NCBI GenBank assembly: GCA_041686855.1
Contig: JAWLDA010000008.1
Coordinates: forward strand, 62,001-126,000
Length of the DNA: 64,000 nucleotides
Source: JAWLDA01 sp041686855
Lineage (GTDB): Bacteria; Bacillota; Limnochordia; DTU080; RSA5
Direction: 5' to 3'
The notes under the pieces are model-generated. The model did no database searches. It was not told where the DNA came from and saw only the letters and a list, made by a program, of their open reading frames with translations. Below, in pieces: positions 1 to 8,982 of the stretch. Numbering within the stretch: position 1 is the stretch's first letter; each line of letters opens with the position of its first letter. A program made the translations under genes and the position numbers.

Positions 1-317
1 GCGTCGAGCATCGCACGCAACTCAGCCGCGAGGTTACCCCTCAGTCCGGAGTCTACCTTTTTATAGAACAACTCAGGCTCGCAGGGTCGCACGGCATCGA
101 CTGCCGCTCTCACCCTGCGATACGCGTCCCCGGCCGTAAGCGGGCGCGTTCCGAGATCGACCGCCACGGCCGAGCCCGGCTGCACCGAGGCAGTCCCCAG
201 GCGCTCGACGCTCAACACAACCTCTGTCGGTACCCCTTGCCTTGAGAATTGGATCCCTGTATCCGCCGCCCCGGTTAAGTCGTCCGCCAGAATGCACGCC
301 AGCAATTTCCCTTGCAT
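1..317 (-). CDS. Four-carbon acid sugar kinase family protein (OtnK/DUF1537), N-terminal fragment cut by window edge
   Basis: Reading the minus strand from an ATG at 317 gives an open frame of about 105 codons that runs off the left edge. Near the start it contains the motif ILADDLTGAADTGIQF and later KKVDSGLRGN. Both are hallmarks of the N-terminal domain of the DUF1537/four-carbon acid sugar kinase family, which phosphorylates erythronate, threonate or related acid sugars. The start lies 7 bp after the stop of the upstream dehydrogenase, so the two are probably co-transcribed and may act in one sugar-acid pathway, with the dehydrogenase making the keto or acid substrate. The C-terminal nucleotide-binding domain is outside the window, so completeness cannot be judged. 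The family is clear; the substrate is not. Confidence 0.85.
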   Translation of the reverse strand, partial: MQGKLLACILADDLTGAADTGIQFSRQGVPTEVVLSVERLGTASVQPGSAVAVDLGTRPLTAGDAYRRVRAAVDAVRPCEPELFYKKVDSGLRGNLAAELRAMLD

Positions 318-324
318 CCCGGCA

Positions 325-1410
325 TCAGCCCGCTTTCGGCGTCAGAGCCACACGAATCACGTCGGGGCTGCGGGCCGCCATTTCGAAACCTTCCTCCCAG
401 GATTCGAGGGGCAGCACGGTCGTGACGAGCGGTTCGAGCTGCACCTTTCCCATCTCGACGAGGTCAATGGCCGTGCACCACGACGTCCACGTCTGGGAGA
501 TCTCACCGTAGAGCGTGAGCTCTTTCACGATCAGTGGATGCGTATCGATCTCTGCGGTGATGCCGCCGCGGATCCCTCCGCCCGAGACCACCACGCGCCC
601 ACCCGGTCGGGCGATCTGAATCGCTTGGTTGACGGCGCTGCCGACCCCTGCATTCTCCACGACAACATCGGCTCCGACGCCATTCGTCACGTCTCGTACG
701 ACGTCGGCGAGATCCTCCTTGTCAACGTTGACACAAATCGCGTCCGCCAACTCCTTAGCCATGGGGAGGCGGACTTCGACGTCACGGTCGACGCCGGTCA
801 CGATCACGTGCTTCGCGCCGGCCGCCCGGGCCAGTTGTGCCAGGATGATCCCGCGAGCGCCCGGACCGAGGATGACCACACTCTCCCCAGGCTCGACGTG
901 CGCCCGTTCGTACAAGCCGTGCGCTGCGCCCGCCGTCGGCTCCATGAGGACCGCCGCCCGATCGCTGACGTTGCCTGGGAGGCGGTGTACGTGCGCCTCG
1001 GGCCAAATGCAGTACTTGGCGAACCCGCCACCCACCATGTAGTGCGCCCGCCCTTCAATCGGTGGGACGTTGACGCAAATATTGAAGCGGCCCTGTTTGC
1101 AATTGACACACCGGCCGCAGTAAATATTGGCCACTTCACAGACAACCCGGTCGCCGGGGACGACGGCGCTCACCTTCTCGCCGACCTGTCGCACACGGCC
1201 GACAATCTCATGGCCACCCACGACCGGCCGCTTGGTGCCAAAAAGGCCCTCGAGATCGCTCCCCCACAGGTGTACGTCGCTGCCGCATATTCCACAGAGG
1301 TCGACCTCGATGAGGACCTCATGGGGTGCGAACTGGGTGCTGCCAATCGTCGGTTCGGGTACGTCGATCATCTGGTAGTGGCCATCCGGTTTAAGCGCCA
1401 ATCCGCGCAT
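325..1410 (-). CDS. Zn-dependent alcohol/polyol dehydrogenase (MDR family)
   Basis: A 361-residue medium-chain dehydrogenase. Visible features are the catalytic zinc site (Cys42 in CGICGSD, then the GHE motif at 66-68), the structural zinc lobe with cysteines at about 98, 101, 104 and 112, and a Rossmann segment GPGARG near 184. This family oxidises secondary alcohols of polyols, sugars or threonine with NAD(P)+ in the cytoplasm. I chose the ATG at 1410 because GGAGG lies 9 bases before it; an ATG two codons earlier is only 3 bases from it. Seven bases downstream begins the sugar-acid kinase fragment, which suggests an oxidation-then-phosphorylation route. Resemblance to sorbitol/L-threonine dehydrogenases is general, so the substrate stays open. 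Confidence 0.88.
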   Translation of the reverse strand: MRGLALKPDGHYQMIDVPEPTIGSTQFAPHEVLIEVDLCGICGSDVHLWGSDLEGLFGTKRPVVGGHEIVGRVRQVGEKVSAVVPGDRVVCEVANIYCGRCVNCKQGRFNICVNVPPIEGRAHYMVGGGFAKYCIWPEAHVHRLPGNVSDRAAVLMEPTAGAAHGLYERAHVEPGESVVILGPGARGIILAQLARAAGAKHVIVTGVDRDVEVRLPMAKELADAICVNVDKEDLADVVRDVTNGVGADVVVENAGVGSAVNQAIQIARPGGRVVVSGGGIRGGITAEIDTHPLIVKELTLYGEISQTWTSWCTAIDLVEMGKVQLEPLVTTVLPLESWEEGFEMAARSPDVIRVALTPKAG

Positions 1411-1485
1411 GCTCATCGCCCTCCGCGTATCACAAAGTTAACCGCACGTACACTCTGGACGTCGTCGCGCCCCACTCCAAAACTC

Positions 1486-1519
1486 CCTGGGAACCCACGT
1501 TCCCTACATCGGTCCCAGG
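1486..1519. promoter_or_regulatory. Inverted repeat upstream of SBP gene (possible operator)
   Basis: CCTGGGA and TCCCAGG form perfect 7-bp arms with a 20-bp spacer, in the 242-bp divergent region between the dehydrogenase and the first SBP gene. A 7-20-7 arrangement of different sequence also precedes the SBP gene at 19261. It may be an operator or chance; no other support. Confidence 0.25.
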
Positions 1520-1652
1520 TTCCTGCGCTCGTGGGAATCAGGCTTGTCATCCTTCGATTCCACTCCAGCATCAACCATTATAGAGGCTCCCGCCTCACAT
1601 CAAACAATGATCGTTTCACTCGCACCATTACACATTTATATAAGAGGTGATG

Positions 1653-2933
1653 ATGTTGATTGTACAAGGCGCCGGTTGGTCTCCCGCACGCTGGATCTGC
1701 CTCCTCCTGCTCCTCGTGAGCCTAGCGTTTATCACGCAGGTAAGCCACGCCCGCGAGTCCGTCTCACTGATCGGTCCCTTCGCCGGTTGGGGTGACACGC
1801 TGCAGGAGGCGCTCGACCGCTTCGCTCTGCAGCACGACGTCGACGTCGAATTGATCAACGTGACCGAGGGCGGCTGGGCTGGGGTGCGCGAGAAAGTGGC
1901 GACCATGACCGCCGGAGGGATTGCTCCGGACGTCCTCTATGGAGACAACTGGACACTCGATTTTTACGCCCTCAACCAACTCTCCCAGCCGCTCGACCCG
2001 TACGTCGAGCGTGATATCGACTTGAGCCGTTACCCGCAAACCGTCCTCGACGTGGCCTTTCGCCACCACGGTCACCTGTGGGGCCTCCCGACCGCGCTCA
2101 GCGTCCTAAACCTTTATTACAATGCCGACCACTTTGAGAGCCACGGATTGGCGTCCCCTCCGTTCGATTGGTCCGCGGAAGGCTTCACCTGGGACGACTT
2201 TGTCGACGCCGCCGTCAAGCTGACCAAGGACGAGAACGGCGACGGAGAGCCTGAACAGTTCGGTACCGCTGGCTGGGGGTGGACGCCAGGGTTGAACATG
2301 CTCGGTCTGTGGGATCTGCACATGATGGATCCGGACGGGACGGAGTTTTACGGGGACAGCCCTGAGATCGTCGAAGCGCTCGACACCTTTGCCGCGCTGT
2401 GGACCCAGTATAACGTCGTCGGCGGGAACTGGCGAAACGGCTCAGCAGCGATGGCCACGGCGAACGCAGGCGCGCTCAACGCCTACTTTGAGATCGAGGA
2501 TTTCACCTGGAACGCGGCAGCAGTCCCCAAAGGTAAGCAACGCTCTTCTGAGACCGGCTTTCACGGCATCAGTATGTCTCACGGAACCAGGAATCCGGAG
2601 TTGGCGTGGAAACTGATTAAGTATCTCACCTACGAGAGCGAGGGGAGCGTCCTCTTTACGCAGGCAGAGAATCGAGTCCCCGTGCTAAAAGACGCGCTGG
2701 CCGAGATGACCGAGCGATGGGAGGGACGGCTTTCGTCAGGGAGTATTGCATCACTGATCGGAGCCACCAACTACGTCTACGACACCCACTTCTCTCGCCA
2801 TCCCAACGGGCCGAGCCTCTTTGTTCCCCTTCTCTTTGAGGCCGGGCGTAAGATCGCCGCAGGGGAACAGTCCGCTCGACAGGCGATGGACGAGTTGGCG
2901 CCACGGGCTCGAGCTATCTTGAGCGAGCGCTGA
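1653..2933 (+). CDS. Sugar-type ABC transporter solute-binding protein (SBP 1)
   Basis: About 426 residues: a hydrophobic signal segment (WICLLLLLVSLAF), a probable type I cleavage after VSHA, then the family-1 extracellular solute-binding fold. Recognisable signatures are an RFA..HDVDVELI-like first strand, AGGIAPDVLYGDN, and the ENGDGEPEQFGTAGWGW calcium-loop-like insertion common in this family. It should bind an oligosaccharide or polyol outside the membrane and pass it to an ABC permease. No lipobox cysteine is present. GTG 1647, ATG 1650 and ATG 1653 are stacked behind AAGAGGTGA, so the precise start is uncertain; TTG 1656 is also possible. No permease or ATPase gene is adjacent; the next gene is a ceramidase-like hydrolase 46 bp away on the same strand. 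Confidence 0.88.
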   Translation: MLIVQGAGWSPARWICLLLLLVSLAFITQVSHARESVSLIGPFAGWGDTLQEALDRFALQHDVDVELINVTEGGWAGVREKVATMTAGGIAPDVLYGDNWTLDFYALNQLSQPLDPYVERDIDLSRYPQTVLDVAFRHHGHLWGLPTALSVLNLYYNADHFESHGLASPPFDWSAEGFTWDDFVDAAVKLTKDENGDGEPEQFGTAGWGWTPGLNMLGLWDLHMMDPDGTEFYGDSPEIVEALDTFAALWTQYNVVGGNWRNGSAAMATANAGALNAYFEIEDFTWNAAAVPKGKQRSSETGFHGISMSHGTRNPELAWKLIKYLTYESEGSVLFTQAENRVPVLKDALAEMTERWEGRLSSGSIASLIGATNYVYDTHFSRHPNGPSLFVPLLFEAGRKIAAGEQSARQAMDELAPRARAILSER

Positions 2934-2979
2934 GGACGTGCCACTGAGGACTGCCCATCTGTCACCAAGGAGGGCAACC

Positions 2980-4263
2980 ATGAGGTTTGCGGTAGCTAAA
3001 GACTTGATCACACCGGATTTCAAAACCCACCTAAGTGGGTACGGTTCACGGTACGGCGAGTATTTCGAAGCGATCCACGACGACCTATACGTCAAATGTC
3101 TCGTGATCGACGACGGCGCGAGCAGCGCCGTCTTGATCTCCTTTGACCTGCTCATGCACGACTACTCCCTCTCAGAGAGGGTGAAGACGTACGTCGAGGA
3201 GCGCTACGGCATCCCCCAAGGCCAGGTGCTCCTCTCTTACACCCACACCCATACGGGGCCAGGCATCGAGGGGTACGACCCGGGGCAGTCCTCCGACGCG
3301 TACGAGGCCTTCCTCCTAGAGCGGACGCTCAGTTGCGTCAATCGGGCCTTCCAGACCCTCATCCCAGGGAGCGTCTCCATCGGTTTCGTTCAGGGCGACT
3401 GGAACATCAATAGGCGTCAGCTCGTCAACGGTCGGATGTCTAATCACCCCAACCGGCAGGGGCCGCGCGACGACACGATCGTCGTCCTTAAGTTTGCGGA
3501 CACGGACGGCAAGATTCGCGCCCTCGCCCTCGAGTACGCCTGTCATCCGGTTACAATCCGGGACTCGTACCTCATCTCCGCCGACTATCCGGGACGCCTC
3601 TGCCAACTCCTCGAGGCTCGCTACTTCGGGAGCACCGCCGTCTTTTTTCAGGGGGCCGGCGGAAACTCCCGTCCCTTGATCACGGCCGGACCCGACGGCT
3701 TTCGCACGTGCACCTTTGAACAGCTCGACGAGATGGCGACCGCGATGTCCCAAGGGGTAGCCACGGCCATCGAGCGCGGTTCGTTCCGACCGATTCACCC
3801 TCGTATTGCCGGGGTACAGTTCTCCATGCCGCTCCCCATTGATCCTTACCCTGAGGAGTTCTTCCGTAAGATTGCTAAGGATCCAGCGGTGGCGGAAGGG
3901 ACCATCAAAAACGGCGCCCGCTGGGTGCTGGATCGCTACGGCCAGCTCGAGGACGTCGTCCGGCTCAACGCCGGGATCCTCCGCCTTGCTGACGACGTGT
4001 ACATCTTGCTTATGTGCGGAGAAGTCTGTTTCGAGGTGAAAGAGAAGTTGGCGAACGCCCTCTTTGCCGACAAAGACGTAATCTTTATCGGGTACGGGGA
4101 CGGAACGGGGTACATTCCAGACGACAAGATCATCGCTCAAGGCGGGTACGAAGCGGAAGGCTCCGTCGTGGAGAACTGCATGAAGGGGCCGTACAAACCA
4201 GGCATTGACGCCGTCATGCACCGCTGCTTCGCCGAGCACCTCACCCTCTTGGCTAAGGGATAA
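2980..4263 (+). CDS. Neutral/alkaline ceramidase-like hydrolase
   Basis: A 427-residue protein with the N-terminal neutral/alkaline non-lysosomal ceramidase domain. Evidence is the early LITP, the metal-site motif SYTHTHTGPG at about 85-94, ACHPVT near 186 and a glycine-rich FFQGAGGN near 224, all in the order expected for the family. Family members hydrolyse amides in a Zn-dependent manner, but bacterial homologues in sugar loci are largely uncharacterised. There is no signal peptide, so it should act in the cytoplasm on an imported compound. The start at ATG 2980 is well set by AAGGAGG 7 bases upstream. It lies directly behind SBP 1 and may process what that protein delivers. It is shorter than true ceramidases (about 650 residues), lacking their C-terminal domain. 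Confidence 0.75.
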   Translation: MRFAVAKDLITPDFKTHLSGYGSRYGEYFEAIHDDLYVKCLVIDDGASSAVLISFDLLMHDYSLSERVKTYVEERYGIPQGQVLLSYTHTHTGPGIEGYDPGQSSDAYEAFLLERTLSCVNRAFQTLIPGSVSIGFVQGDWNINRRQLVNGRMSNHPNRQGPRDDTIVVLKFADTDGKIRALALEYACHPVTIRDSYLISADYPGRLCQLLEARYFGSTAVFFQGAGGNSRPLITAGPDGFRTCTFEQLDEMATAMSQGVATAIERGSFRPIHPRIAGVQFSMPLPIDPYPEEFFRKIAKDPAVAEGTIKNGARWVLDRYGQLEDVVRLNAGILRLADDVYILLMCGEVCFEVKEKLANALFADKDVIFIGYGDGTGYIPDDKIIAQGGYEAEGSVVENCMKGPYKPGIDAVMHRCFAEHLTLLAKG

Positions 4264-4278
4264 GCCCGATGCCTGCGT

Positions 4279-4317
4279 GTGGCTCACGCGTTTGTATGTG
4301 ACGAACGCGTGAGCCAC
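4279..4317. terminator. Bidirectional hairpin between convergent genes
   Basis: GTGGCTCACGCGTT at 4279-4292 and its exact complement at 4304-4317 flank an 11-base loop. It lies between a plus-strand gene ending at 4263 and a minus-strand gene ending at 4325, so it can serve both. There is no strong T-run. Confidence 0.7.
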
Positions 4318-4324
4318 GCGCCAC

Positions 4325-5593
4325 TCAATTCTGCGCGTGCAGGTAGCGCTGAGTGATCTCCTTGATCCGCTGCGCGGTCACTTCCGGAGACTGCTGTGCT
4401 GCGAGCATCGCCCTGTTTTCGCTCGTCCACTCCGCCTCCATTTGACGGAAGTTGATGATCTGAGGCACCAACCGCCCGTACCATTCTGCTCCGGCGATGA
4501 TCGCCTCCGCATTCTCCGGAGGGCTCTGCGGATCGACAAAGTGCTCTCGGGCCGCTTCGTTGAGCGCCGGCACACTGCGACCGCCTTTACCGATCATCGC
4601 CTGCCCTTCGGGACCGATGACGAACTTCACAAACTCCCACGCCGCATCGGGAGATTCCGTTGTCCGTGAAATCCCGATGTTGTCAGGACCCAGGTAGCCC
4701 CCGCTCCTCGCAACATCGCCGTGTCGCGGGAAGTACGTCACATCCCACTCAAAGTCGCTGATCTGTTGTCGGTACGTCACAAAGGCCCACGTGCCGTTGC
4801 GGTGCATCCCCTGATTCCCGTTGATAAAGTTTGGCTGCGGACTGCCAAGGGGTGGAGCTACAGCATAGCGGTGAATGAGATCCGTCACAGCTTGCAATCC
4901 GCGCACGGCGTTGGCTTGGGCAATCGTCACCTCGGTGGGATTCACCGGATCGTCAACGAGGTCGCCCCCCGAACCCCATACGGAGTAAATCGAAGTCGAG
5001 CGGAAACTGGATGAAACGCTCGTTCCCCACTGGTCGATCGTCCCATCGCCACTGCGGTCGCGCGTCAACTTCTGCGCATTCTCCACAAACGTCGGCCACG
5101 TCATATCGACCGGGGGCATCGCCAGACCCGCCTCCTGGAGGAGGGTTTTGTTGTGGAACATGATGCCGAGGCCGAGGTCCCAGGGTAGCGCGTAGTAGTG
5201 GCCATCGACATTTTGAAAGCGTAGCGCCACTTGATTGTACGCTCCCGCGTCGAACGTTTGCTCAAATCGCTTGGTGAGGTCCAGGAAAGCACCGGACTCC
5301 ACCAGAGTGACGTACGGCTCCTCCTCGACGAGGACGACGTCGGGCATGACGCCGCCGGCAATCATCGTCACTAACTTATCCTCGTATCCTGACGGCGTGT
5401 GGAGCGGATCTACGTGAATCTCCGGATGCAACGCGTTAAATCGGGCGACAATATCAAACCATAGGTCGCCCTCGGCCGCCGTACCCCAAAACATAAACCG
5501 CACTGTTGTCTGGGCAGAGCCGGTCGTCGCCAACACTCCGACGATCAGTACGACAAGGAGTGCGACACGCACCGCGCCTCGTTGAGTTTCCAT
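4325..5593 (-). CDS. Sugar-type ABC transporter solute-binding protein (SBP 2)
   Basis: A 422-residue secreted binding protein: signal peptide METQRGAVRVALLVV... with probable cleavage after TGSA, then the family-1 SBP fold (FMFWGTAAEGD, AGGVMPDVVLVEE, DRSGDGTIDQWG). It would capture a sugar or glycan fragment outside the membrane. The start is ATG 5593, with GAGGAGGA about 8 bases upstream; a frame extension to 5695 has no support. No lipobox cysteine is seen. It appears monocistronic: the gene behind it is convergent and the one in front encodes an envelope protein, with no permease nearby. The ligand cannot be inferred from sequence. Confidence 0.87.
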   Translation of the reverse strand: METQRGAVRVALLVVLIVGVLATTGSAQTTVRFMFWGTAAEGDLWFDIVARFNALHPEIHVDPLHTPSGYEDKLVTMIAGGVMPDVVLVEEEPYVTLVESGAFLDLTKRFEQTFDAGAYNQVALRFQNVDGHYYALPWDLGLGIMFHNKTLLQEAGLAMPPVDMTWPTFVENAQKLTRDRSGDGTIDQWGTSVSSSFRSTSIYSVWGSGGDLVDDPVNPTEVTIAQANAVRGLQAVTDLIHRYAVAPPLGSPQPNFINGNQGMHRNGTWAFVTYRQQISDFEWDVTYFPRHGDVARSGGYLGPDNIGISRTTESPDAAWEFVKFVIGPEGQAMIGKGGRSVPALNEAAREHFVDPQSPPENAEAIIAGAEWYGRLVPQIINFRQMEAEWTSENRAMLAAQQSPEVTAQRIKEITQRYLHAQN

Positions 5594-5720
5594 CCACTGA
5601 ATCCTCCTCGACTTTCTATCTTTTCTGATATCCAACTCGTTCCCTAAATCCGTGATTCTCCCTTCCCCGGGGCGCGATTCGACACGAGTCGGCATGATCG
5701 GGTGAGTTTCCCGTGCCGGG

Positions 5721-7043
5721 TCACGAACACGTATTTAGCGCGGCTGTGCTCAGGCTCGAAGGGGCCCCTACCGGCGAGAGGAGCGGCAGGAGAGAGTTGA
5801 GATCGACGCGCCAGGGATCGTTTGGACTCCGACGCAGCAGATTGATCACAAAGCGCAGCGAGTATCCTCGGTCCGGATCCGGATGGTGATAGTACGCCGT
5901 GAGTTGTACCTCGACGCGGGCCGACACCTCGTCTGCGTCAAGCAGACGCGTTCCGTGGTGGGCAAGGTGGCGAACGGGTAGCACGAGACGAGTAAAGAGC
6001 GGGTTAAACGCCTCGCCGACGGCGAGGGCGGGCCATGCGACGTGCCTCAACGCGAGGGGATCGCGATGGTTCACCGCGGCGAGGGTCCACGTGGCCAGCT
6101 CTTCAGGATCGGCGGCATCAAGGCTCTCGATGAGCTGGCCGGCGGACTTGAGCACCATCAGTTGGTGTCCTGAGTCCTGCCGCCAGGTGCCGTGGACGCG
6201 GCTTTGCCAAAAGTGAATGCAAAAATGGCCGACAAAATCATTGTCAAAGATGTCTCCCCAGCCGTGCGGCATACCGTTCATCGAACCGGCAATCTGCCGT
6301 TCTCCCAGAGTGACGACGACGGAACGACGCTTCCAGCTCCACTCTCCACCATAAATGCGCTTTAAGGTCTCAGTGTCGGTGGTGGTCACGGGCTCCACGT
6401 CGGCGTGGGCGTCGCCTCGATGACGGTACACTTCAAAGGAGAGTCCGGTCTCCAAATCGCGGACCCTAGCGTGCCCTCCGACGGGAAAGTGAGGCCTCAC
6501 CTCGGGCCACGTCAGGAGATCGCCGTATACACGCTCTTCGAGGCGTGTGGCCAGCAGTCGTACTTCGTCACGCAAGGGTGCACTCGCCCATACCTCAGAG
6601 CGCGTTGGTTCGAAGGCGAGGAACTCCCCTGTAACATGGAGCCATACATTCGACCCGTCCTGAAAGTCAAAACGCAGGCGCCACTCAACCTCTTTCTCCG
6701 CCTCGGCGAGGTCCAGGGAGTTATCGGGGGCTTCAACCGGCACCCTTTCGACCTCTTGGAGCGCGCTCACCCAGCGTGTGAGCTCGTTCTCCTCCGCTAC
6801 GCCGACGGAGTACGGCAGCTCGGGGCGGGCAAACGCAAGGTTCACACCTTCAAGCTCCTCGGCGATTAAGCCGGAGTCCCGGTCCCTCAACGATTCAGAC
6901 GGACCCATTCCACGTAAGAGCGGCGCGAGTAACCACGCAGCTCCGACCACGACAACCAGCGTGACGATCGCGCCAGCGGGCCTTTGCAGCAACTTGTGCA
7001 CCCCACGGCGCCTCCGCGCCAACCCGCTCCACCAGTGTGACAT
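5721..7043 (-). CDS. Membrane-anchored protein with GHFCIHF (L,D-transpeptidase-like) motif
   Basis: A 440-residue protein with basic N-terminus, one membrane segment at about 26-45 (AIVTLVVVVGAAWLL) and a large extracellular part. Residues about 235-290 carry SMNGMPHGWG, then GHFCIHF...SRVHG and a following HQ. This His/Cys-rich block resembles the catalytic block of YkuD-type cell wall enzymes and occurs in uncharacterised proteins of spore formers, from memory rather than a search. A cell envelope role is likely; an enzymatic activity is a guess. The start is ATG 7043 with GGAGG 7 bases upstream. The next gene in the same direction begins beyond a terminator, so this is probably its own unit. 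Confidence 0.6.
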   Translation of the reverse strand: MSHWWSGLARRRRGVHKLLQRPAGAIVTLVVVVGAAWLLAPLLRGMGPSESLRDRDSGLIAEELEGVNLAFARPELPYSVGVAEENELTRWVSALQEVERVPVEAPDNSLDLAEAEKEVEWRLRFDFQDGSNVWLHVTGEFLAFEPTRSEVWASAPLRDEVRLLATRLEERVYGDLLTWPEVRPHFPVGGHARVRDLETGLSFEVYRHRGDAHADVEPVTTTDTETLKRIYGGEWSWKRRSVVVTLGERQIAGSMNGMPHGWGDIFDNDFVGHFCIHFWQSRVHGTWRQDSGHQLMVLKSAGQLIESLDAADPEELATWTLAAVNHRDPLALRHVAWPALAVGEAFNPLFTRLVLPVRHLAHHGTRLLDADEVSARVEVQLTAYYHHPDPDRGYSLRFVINLLRRSPNDPWRVDLNSLLPLLSPVGAPSSLSTAALNTCS

Positions 7044-7119
7044 CGCGCGTCCTCCATTCCCTTTCGGAACGGTATGCCCACAGGTGATGGGTGTATGACG
7101 CAGATGAGCAATAGAAAAA

Positions 7120-7156
7120 GCGGACCGGCTCGGGGCGACTTCCCCAACCGATCCGC
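7120..7156 (-). terminator. Rho-independent terminator after the 143-residue secreted protein gene
   Basis: On the minus strand GCGGATCGGTTGGGG pairs with CCCCGAGCCGGTCCGC (few G-U pairs), followed at once by TTTTTCT (7115-7119). This is a classical intrinsic terminator for the gene ending at 7193. Confidence 0.8.
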
Positions 7157-7192
7157 TCAAGTATTTCATGGTGTTTGGGTCGAATGTAACCC

Positions 7193-7624
7193 TTACATTT
7201 TGAGGTGATCGAGCGCCAACTGCAGCAAGGCTTTCGCTCCGTTCGCCGCCAAGCGCACGTCGGTCAAGCTTTCAGACGCCACGTTATTTGCCGTTACCGA
7301 GTAGGCAGCTTCGGCCAGATGGCGCACACCTTCCGGCACGTCGCCGAGGTCGTTTAAGATCCCATTGCCCTGATTGCCGCACGGGTTGCCCCAAGCGGCG
7401 TCGTAGAGATCTCCGTCCGGCCCCTGCAGGCAGTTGAGGCCGTGTCGGAGGTGCGCAAGAGCACCCGCGAGCTGCTCGTTACTTGCGGAGAACCCAAGGT
7501 GGGTGACGGCGGTCTCAAGCTGTGTGATCGCCTTGCCGGTATCACCCGCGGCGCCGGCGGAGATCGAGGCTACCAGGAGCGAGATGAGGGCGATCACAAG
7601 GGTGAGTGCGAGCGTTCGACGCAT
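7193..7624 (-). CDS. Small secreted helical protein of unknown function
   Basis: A 143-residue protein with a clear signal peptide (MRRTLALTLVIALISLLV, cleavage near SAGA) followed by a mostly helical domain with several leucine/alanine-rich stretches and two cysteines (LNCLQG and NPCGN) that could form a disulfide. I do not recognise the family. The start is ATG 7624, with GGGAGGA 7 bases upstream. It lies 41 bp downstream of an MFS exporter gene on the same strand and is closed by its own terminator, so it may be co-transcribed with that exporter. No catalytic motif is visible. Confidence 0.7.
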   Translation of the reverse strand: MRRTLALTLVIALISLLVASISAGAAGDTGKAITQLETAVTHLGFSASNEQLAGALAHLRHGLNCLQGPDGDLYDAAWGNPCGNQGNGILNDLGDVPEGVRHLAEAAYSVTANNVASESLTDVRLAANGAKALLQLALDHLKM

Positions 7625-7665
7625 GTAACATTCCTCCCAAGAGTGTATTGAATTGAACCCACCAT

Positions 7666-8889
7666 TCAATACGATGGGAGGCTTCTCCTTGGATCACTCT
7701 TTTTTCTCGTCCGCACTGCCACATACCAGAGGGCGAGCAATCCAATCACTGCAGTCGAGACGAACGGAGCGCTGTGGGAGAGCTCGTAGGCGTACCCGGC
7801 CCACAGCGGACCGATGACTCGTCCGAGGCTATCAAAGGAGCTTTGCACACCCATCGTAACCCCCTGGGGCAGGGTGGTCACCTTTGAGAGCGCTGATGTG
7901 GCCGTGGGCCGCGTAAGCGACATTGAGACTGCCATCAGTAAGACCGCACCGATCCCTAGCGCGAGATTGGGAGCGACGGCGAGCCCCAGGAATCCCGCCG
8001 CGCCCACACCCAGGCCCACCAAGATCATCGTGCGATCCCCCCACCGCTCGGTGAGGGGCCCGATTGCTCCGCCTTGAATGGCCGCGCCGAACGCGCCGTT
8101 AAGCGCCAGGATCATGCCGATCGTCGTGACGCCTACTCCAAATCGGTCAGTGAGAAAGTACGCCAGCGCCGTCATCAGACAGCTCTGGGTAAACATGATG
8201 ACGAACGCCAACACATAGTAGGGGGCGCCAGGCCCCTTTAACGCCTGTTGAACGTTACGCAGTAGCGTGGCGCCGCCCATCCTCCGACCCAGCACCTCGT
8301 CGGAGTCCTCGCCCTCAGAGGCGCCGCTTGAGTCCGGCTCGCGCAAGACGAGTGCCGCCAGTAATACCGTAAACGCACCAAGCACTCCGGCAGCTAGGAA
8401 CGGAGCTGCCAGTCCAAGGGGCGCCAGTAATCCGCCGACGACGGGACCCACCACAAACCCGATACCGAACGCAGCGCCCATGAGGCCCATGGCCCGTGAG
8501 CGATCTTTATTCCCGGTCAATTCGGCCGCGAGCGCCTGCGCCGCAGGGAGTGTGGCTGATGCCAAAAAGCCACCCAAGACCCGCGCCCAAAAGAGGCCGG
8601 CAAAACTCTCGGCGAATCCCATGACGATAAACGACACAGAGACGCCCGTGATTCCGACGAGTAGGATCGGTTTGCGTCCCACCCGATCGGAGATGCCTCC
8701 CCATATTGGCGCGAAAATAAACTGGACCACCGAGTAACTTGCGGCCATCGCTCCCAACGCGAATGGTGATGCGCCGTACGCGCGGGTGAGTAGCGGTAAG
8801 ATCGGGATGATCAAGCCAAATCCGACCGAAACGACGAAGAGGACTAGGAAGAGCGTCAGAGTGGGTGATACGCGTTGTTGTAACGACAA
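7666..8889 (-). CDS. MFS transporter, TetA/multidrug efflux type
   Basis: A 407-residue protein with twelve predicted membrane segments. The A-motif between helices 2 and 3 is seen in GGISDRVGRKPIL, preceded by FGLIIPILPLL, which is typical of drug:H+ antiporters of the TetA/Bmr group. The C-motif-like FGIGFVVGPVVGG in helix 5 supports antiport export. A charged cytoplasmic loop (SSGASEGEDSDE) separates the two halves. The start is a TTG at 8889 preceded by a weak AAGGGA; no ATG fits the family alignment. The substrate is unknown. The small secreted protein gene lies immediately downstream. Confidence 0.85.
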   Translation of the reverse strand: MSLQQRVSPTLTLFLVLFVVSVGFGLIIPILPLLTRAYGASPFALGAMAASYSVVQFIFAPIWGGISDRVGRKPILLVGITGVSVSFIVMGFAESFAGLFWARVLGGFLASATLPAAQALAAELTGNKDRSRAMGLMGAAFGIGFVVGPVVGGLLAPLGLAAPFLAAGVLGAFTVLLAALVLREPDSSGASEGEDSDEVLGRRMGGATLLRNVQQALKGPGAPYYVLAFVIMFTQSCLMTALAYFLTDRFGVGVTTIGMILALNGAFGAAIQGGAIGPLTERWGDRTMILVGLGVGAAGFLGLAVAPNLALGIGAVLLMAVSMSLTRPTATSALSKVTTLPQGVTMGVQSSFDSLGRVIGPLWAGYAYELSHSAPFVSTAVIGLLALWYVAVRTRKKSDPRRSLPSY

Positions 8890-8982
8890 GAGCAGGTGCT
8901 TCCCTTCTGGGGTGTGGGCGCCCGGCTTATTCGGACTCGCCTAAAGCGCCTCTCCCAGTGTACCACGTCCCGACAACCAGGC

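Noticed and set aside
292..1650. 452-residue plus-strand open frame
   Set aside because: Antisense to the Zn alcohol dehydrogenase, which has all its family motifs; the plus-strand translation has no recognisable domain and no ribosome binding site.
3316..4317. 333-residue minus-strand frame
   Set aside because: Shadow of the ceramidase-like gene; sequence without motifs.
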